Origin: Geminicoccaceae bacterium
Lineage (GTDB): Bacteria > Pseudomonadota > Alphaproteobacteria > Geminicoccales > Geminicoccaceae
Length of the DNA: 8,741 bases
Direction: 5' to 3'
NCBI GenBank assembly: GCA_030824835.1
Contig: JAPJRA010000116.1
Coordinates: forward strand, 1 to 8,741
Shown: piece by piece, positions 6,564 through 8,741 of the stretch
Layout of the letters: each line of letters begins with the position of its first letter
Numbering within the stretch: position 1 is the first letter of the stretch
The notes under the pieces: model-generated
Told to the model about the DNA's origin: nothing
Databases searched by the model: none
What the model saw: the letters and a program-made list of their open reading frames with translations, nothing else
Translations under genes and position numbers: made by a program

Positions 6564-7385
6564 TCAGTGCGAGAACAGGACGGGCAGAGTCATCTGCTCC
6601 AGGATCGATCGGGTTGTGCCGCCGAGCATCATCTGGCGCAGGCGGGAGTGGCCGTAGCCACCCATGACCAGCAGATCGGCTGCAGCGGCGCGCGCCTGCT
6701 CGAGCAGCGCCTCGGCGATGCCGCCGCTGCTCGACACCTCACGCAGCTCGGCTCGGACCTCGTGCCGGACCAGATGTGCCACGAGCTCGCCACCTGCATG
6801 GTCGGCGGCCTCCCGCGCGTCGACCACGAGGACGAGCTCGGCCGCTTGAAGCAGGGGGATGGCGTCGTTGGCGGCGCGCGCGGCCTCGCGCGAGCCATCC
6901 CAGGCCACGATCGCGCGCCGCGGCGGCAGCAGCGCCGTGTTGTCGTGCGGCAGCACCAGTGCCGGGCGGCCACTGTCCATGAAGGCGGCCTCGATCAGCG
7001 CCGTGTCGTCCACGCCGTGGGTGGCGAGGTCGGCCTGGCCGACGATGCTCAGGTCCGCGCAGCGGGCGTGGCGTGCCAGCAGCTGCGGCAGCCGGTCCAG
7101 GGGGCCGCTGGCACGCCGCACCCCAAGGGTTATGCCCTGGCGCTCGGCCTCGGCCCGGGCCGCGGTGAGCACGGCCTCGGCCTCGGCCTCGGCGTGCGCC
7201 AGATGCTCGCGCAGCAGTTCGGCCGGCAGGTGACGGCCACCCATCCCGGGCAGGAACGGCTCAGCAATCAGGTAGAGGGCGGTGAGCTGTGCGCCGCGGG
7301 CAACCGCCAACGCCAGCGCTGTCTGCAGGCGAGCCATGCTCGCCGGCGTCTCGTCCAGATGGACCAGCAGATCCTTGATGGCCAT
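6564..7385 (-). CDS. Tandem-domain universal stress protein (UspA family)
   Basis: This 273-residue cytoplasmic protein has two Usp folds. The first is at about 1-148 and begins with the usual strand KDLLVHLDETP. The second is at about 156-273 and begins RRAIVAWDGSREAARA. The second ends with an ATP-binding signature, GGYGHSRLRQMMLGG (242-256: Gly242, Gly245, Gly255, Gly256), followed by TTRSIL. The first domain has only a degenerate version (VGQADLATHGVDD, 115-127), so only the second is likely to bind nucleotide. Usp proteins support survival under starvation, oxidative or metal stress, and the target here is unknown. Two in-frame ATGs exist. I chose 7385 because GGAG (7392-7395) lies 6 nt upstream of it but directly abuts the ATG at 7391, which would add Met-Asn. 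The gene sits 45 nt after tctA and 8 nt before the first terC. Confidence 0.9.
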   Translation of the reverse strand: MAIKDLLVHLDETPASMARLQTALALAVARGAQLTALYLIAEPFLPGMGGRHLPAELLREHLAHAEAEAEAVLTAARAEAERQGITLGVRRASGPLDRLPQLLARHARCADLSIVGQADLATHGVDDTALIEAAFMDSGRPALVLPHDNTALLPPRRAIVAWDGSREAARAANDAIPLLQAAELVLVVDAREAADHAGGELVAHLVRHEVRAELREVSSSGGIAEALLEQARAAAADLLVMGGYGHSRLRQMMLGGTTRSILEQMTLPVLFSH

Positions 7386-7391
7386 GTTCAT

Positions 7392-7395
7392 CTCC
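7392..7395 (-). promoter_or_regulatory. Ribosome binding site deciding the stress-protein start
   Basis: GGAG on the minus strand directly touches the ATG at 7391 (no spacer) but is 6 nt from the ATG at 7385. Only the second ATG has normal spacing, so translation most likely begins at 7385. Confidence 0.5.
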
Positions 7396-7430
7396 GGCGC
7401 AAAAATTGGGTCGGGCTTGGTCAGCCGGTC

Positions 7431-8741
7431 CTATTCCTGGAAGGCTTCTTCTCGTTTGGCGCGGATGTTGGGGAGGAGGACGACGACGAGGAGTGCTGCG
7501 GAGATCAGCAGCAGGGCGAGGCTGAGCGGGTGGGTGAGGAAGACGGTGGCGTCGCCGCGGGAGATGATCATGGCGCGACGCAGGTTCTCCTCGAGCATGG
7601 GCCCCAGGACGAAGCCGAGGAGCAGGGGTGCGGGCTCGAAGTCGAGCTTGATCAGGACCCAGCCGACCAGGCCGAAGCCGGCCATGGCGTAGACGTCGAA
7701 GAGGTTGTTGTTCACGCTGTAGGCGCCGATGCAGCAGAAGGCGATGATCGCCGGGAACAGCAGGTGGTAGGGGATGGTGAGCATCTTCACCCACATGCCG
7801 ATGAGCGGCAGGTTGAGCAGCACCAGCATCAGGTTGCCGACCCACATCGAGACGATCAGGCCCCAGAACAAAGCCGGCTCGTCGGTGACCACGTTGGGGC
7901 CGGGGGTGATGCCCTGGATGATCAAGGCACCGATCATCAGCGCCATCACCGGGTTGGAGGGTATGCCCAGGGTCAGCATCGGGATGAACGAGGTCTGGGC
8001 GCCGGCATTGTTCGCGGCCTCGGGGGCGGCCACGCCCTCGATCGCACCCTTGCCGAACTGGGCCCGGTTGGGCGAGAGCCGCTTTTCCAGCGTGTAGGCG
8101 GCGAAGCTGGCGAGCATGGCGCCGCCGCCGGGCAGGATGCCCAGGACGGAGCCCAGGCCGGTGCCGCGCAGGACCGGGCCGATCACGCGCTTGAAATCGT
8201 CCTTCGACAGCCACAGGCCGCTGACGTTTTTCACCATCACGCTGCGGGTGTGCTCGTGCTCGAGGTTGCGGATGATCTCGCCCAGGCCGAACACGCCCAT
8301 GGCCAGCGCCACGAAATTGAGCCCGTCGGCGAGCTCGGGCAGGTCGAAGGTGAAGCGCGGCGTGCCGGTCTCGACGTCGGTGCCGACCAGGCCCAAGAGC
8401 AGGCCGAGCACGATCATGGTGAACGCCTTGAGCAGCGAGCCCGAGGCCAGGGCCACCGAGGCCACCAGGCCCAGCACCATCAGCGAGAAATACTCGGCCG
8501 GGCCGAACTGCAGCGCCACGTCGGCGAGCGGCGGCGCGAACAAGGCCAGGATCACGGTGGCGACGGAGCCGGCGCAGAACGAGCCCAGGGCGGCGGTGGC
8601 CAGGGCCTGGCCGGCCCGGCCGTTTTTGGCCATCTGGTAGCCGTCGATGGCGGTCACCACCGAGGAGCTCTCGCCGGGCAGGTTGATCAGGATCGCCGTG
8701 GTCGAGCCGCCGTACTGGGCGCCGTAATAGATGCCCGAGAG
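7431..8741 (-). CDS. tctA: Tripartite tricarboxylate transporter, large membrane subunit TctA (N-terminus outside window)
   Basis: This is the C-terminal 436 residues of a roughly 500-residue protein, and the frame runs open off the window end. TctA is the main membrane channel of TTT transporters, which work with a small membrane subunit (TctB) and a periplasmic binding protein (TctC) to import citrate and related carboxylates using an ion gradient. The visible start (YYGAQYGGSTTAILINLPGE, then SSSVVTAIDGYQM) is the first TctA signature. The second is EAANNAGAQTSFIP with LTLGIPSN and GALIIQGITPGPN near the middle. Many hydrophobic membrane segments follow, and a short charged tail ends the protein (RAKREEAFQE). 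The usual operon order is tctC-tctB-tctA, so the partners are expected beyond 8741. It ends 45 nt before the stress-protein gene. Substrate cannot be read from TctA alone. The nearby citrate lyase makes citrate attractive, but that is inference. Confidence 0.93.
   Translation of the reverse strand, partial: LSGIYYGAQYGGSTTAILINLPGESSSVVTAIDGYQMAKNGRAGQALATAALGSFCAGSVATVILALFAPPLADVALQFGPAEYFSLMVLGLVASVALASGSLLKAFTMIVLGLLLGLVGTDVETGTPRFTFDLPELADGLNFVALAMGVFGLGEIIRNLEHEHTRSVMVKNVSGLWLSKDDFKRVIGPVLRGTGLGSVLGILPGGGAMLASFAAYTLEKRLSPNRAQFGKGAIEGVAAPEAANNAGAQTSFIPMLTLGIPSNPVMALMIGALIIQGITPGPNVVTDEPALFWGLIVSMWVGNLMLVLLNLPLIGMWVKMLTIPYHLLFPAIIAFCCIGAYSVNNNLFDVYAMAGFGLVGWVLIKLDFEPAPLLLGFVLGPMLEENLRRAMIISRGDATVFLTHPLSLALLLISAALLVVVLLPNIRAKREEAFQE

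Noticed and set aside
7401..7426. Intrinsic terminator between tctA and the stress-protein gene
   Set aside because: The minus strand has a 4-bp stem (7414-7417 with 7423-7426) and five T's, but the T's start 8 nt after the stem. The stem is too short and the spacing wrong.

Overview
The window is GC-rich and carries a one-directional block of seven genes, all on the minus strand. I infer an alphaproteobacterium. The main reason is a regulator of the RegA/PrrA/ActR type, a family centred on that class, together with very GC-rich third codon positions and close gene packing. I cannot name a genus. No RNA genes, CRISPR arrays, insertion sequences or origins were seen.

In the direction of transcription (high to low coordinates) the layout is as follows. 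8741-7431 holds the C-terminal 436 residues of a TctA-type tricarboxylate transporter membrane subunit, cut by the window edge. 7385-6564 is a tandem-domain universal stress protein. 6555-5770 and 5725-4988 are two paralogous TerC-family integral membrane proteins. 4988-4335 is a RegA-like response regulator whose start overlaps the preceding terC stop (TGATG). After a 97-base gap, 4237-2957 and 2924-234 encode the two subunits of an ATP-citrate lyase (aclB then aclA). The last 233 bases hold two hairpins and possibly the 5' end of another small gene.

The most notable content is the citrate lyase pair. AclB has an ATP-grasp half and a citrate-binding half with the citrate-contact residues of animal ACLY conserved. 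AclA has the CoA-ligase half with the phospho-histidine (GHAGA, His273). At 896 residues it is about 280 longer than the usual large subunit (about 610). The extra length looks like a second, degenerate citrate-synthase-like module placed before the C-terminal one. The C-terminal module also has Asn-Gly where the usual catalytic His would be.

The second notable item is the regulator. It keeps its Fis-type helix-turn-helix but has lost the phospho-acceptor Asp (Asn89), the acidic pair (Glu45-Thr46) and the invariant Lys (Gln139). It should therefore not work by ordinary phosphorylation.

A working model, which is inference, is that citrate or a related tricarboxylate, possibly metal-complexed, enters through the TctA system. 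AclBA then cleaves it to acetyl-CoA and oxaloacetate, and the TerC pair and stress protein handle metal or stress load. The phosphorylation-independent RegA-like protein would control the set. The acl genes could instead serve the reductive TCA cycle. The window does not contain the other genes needed to decide.
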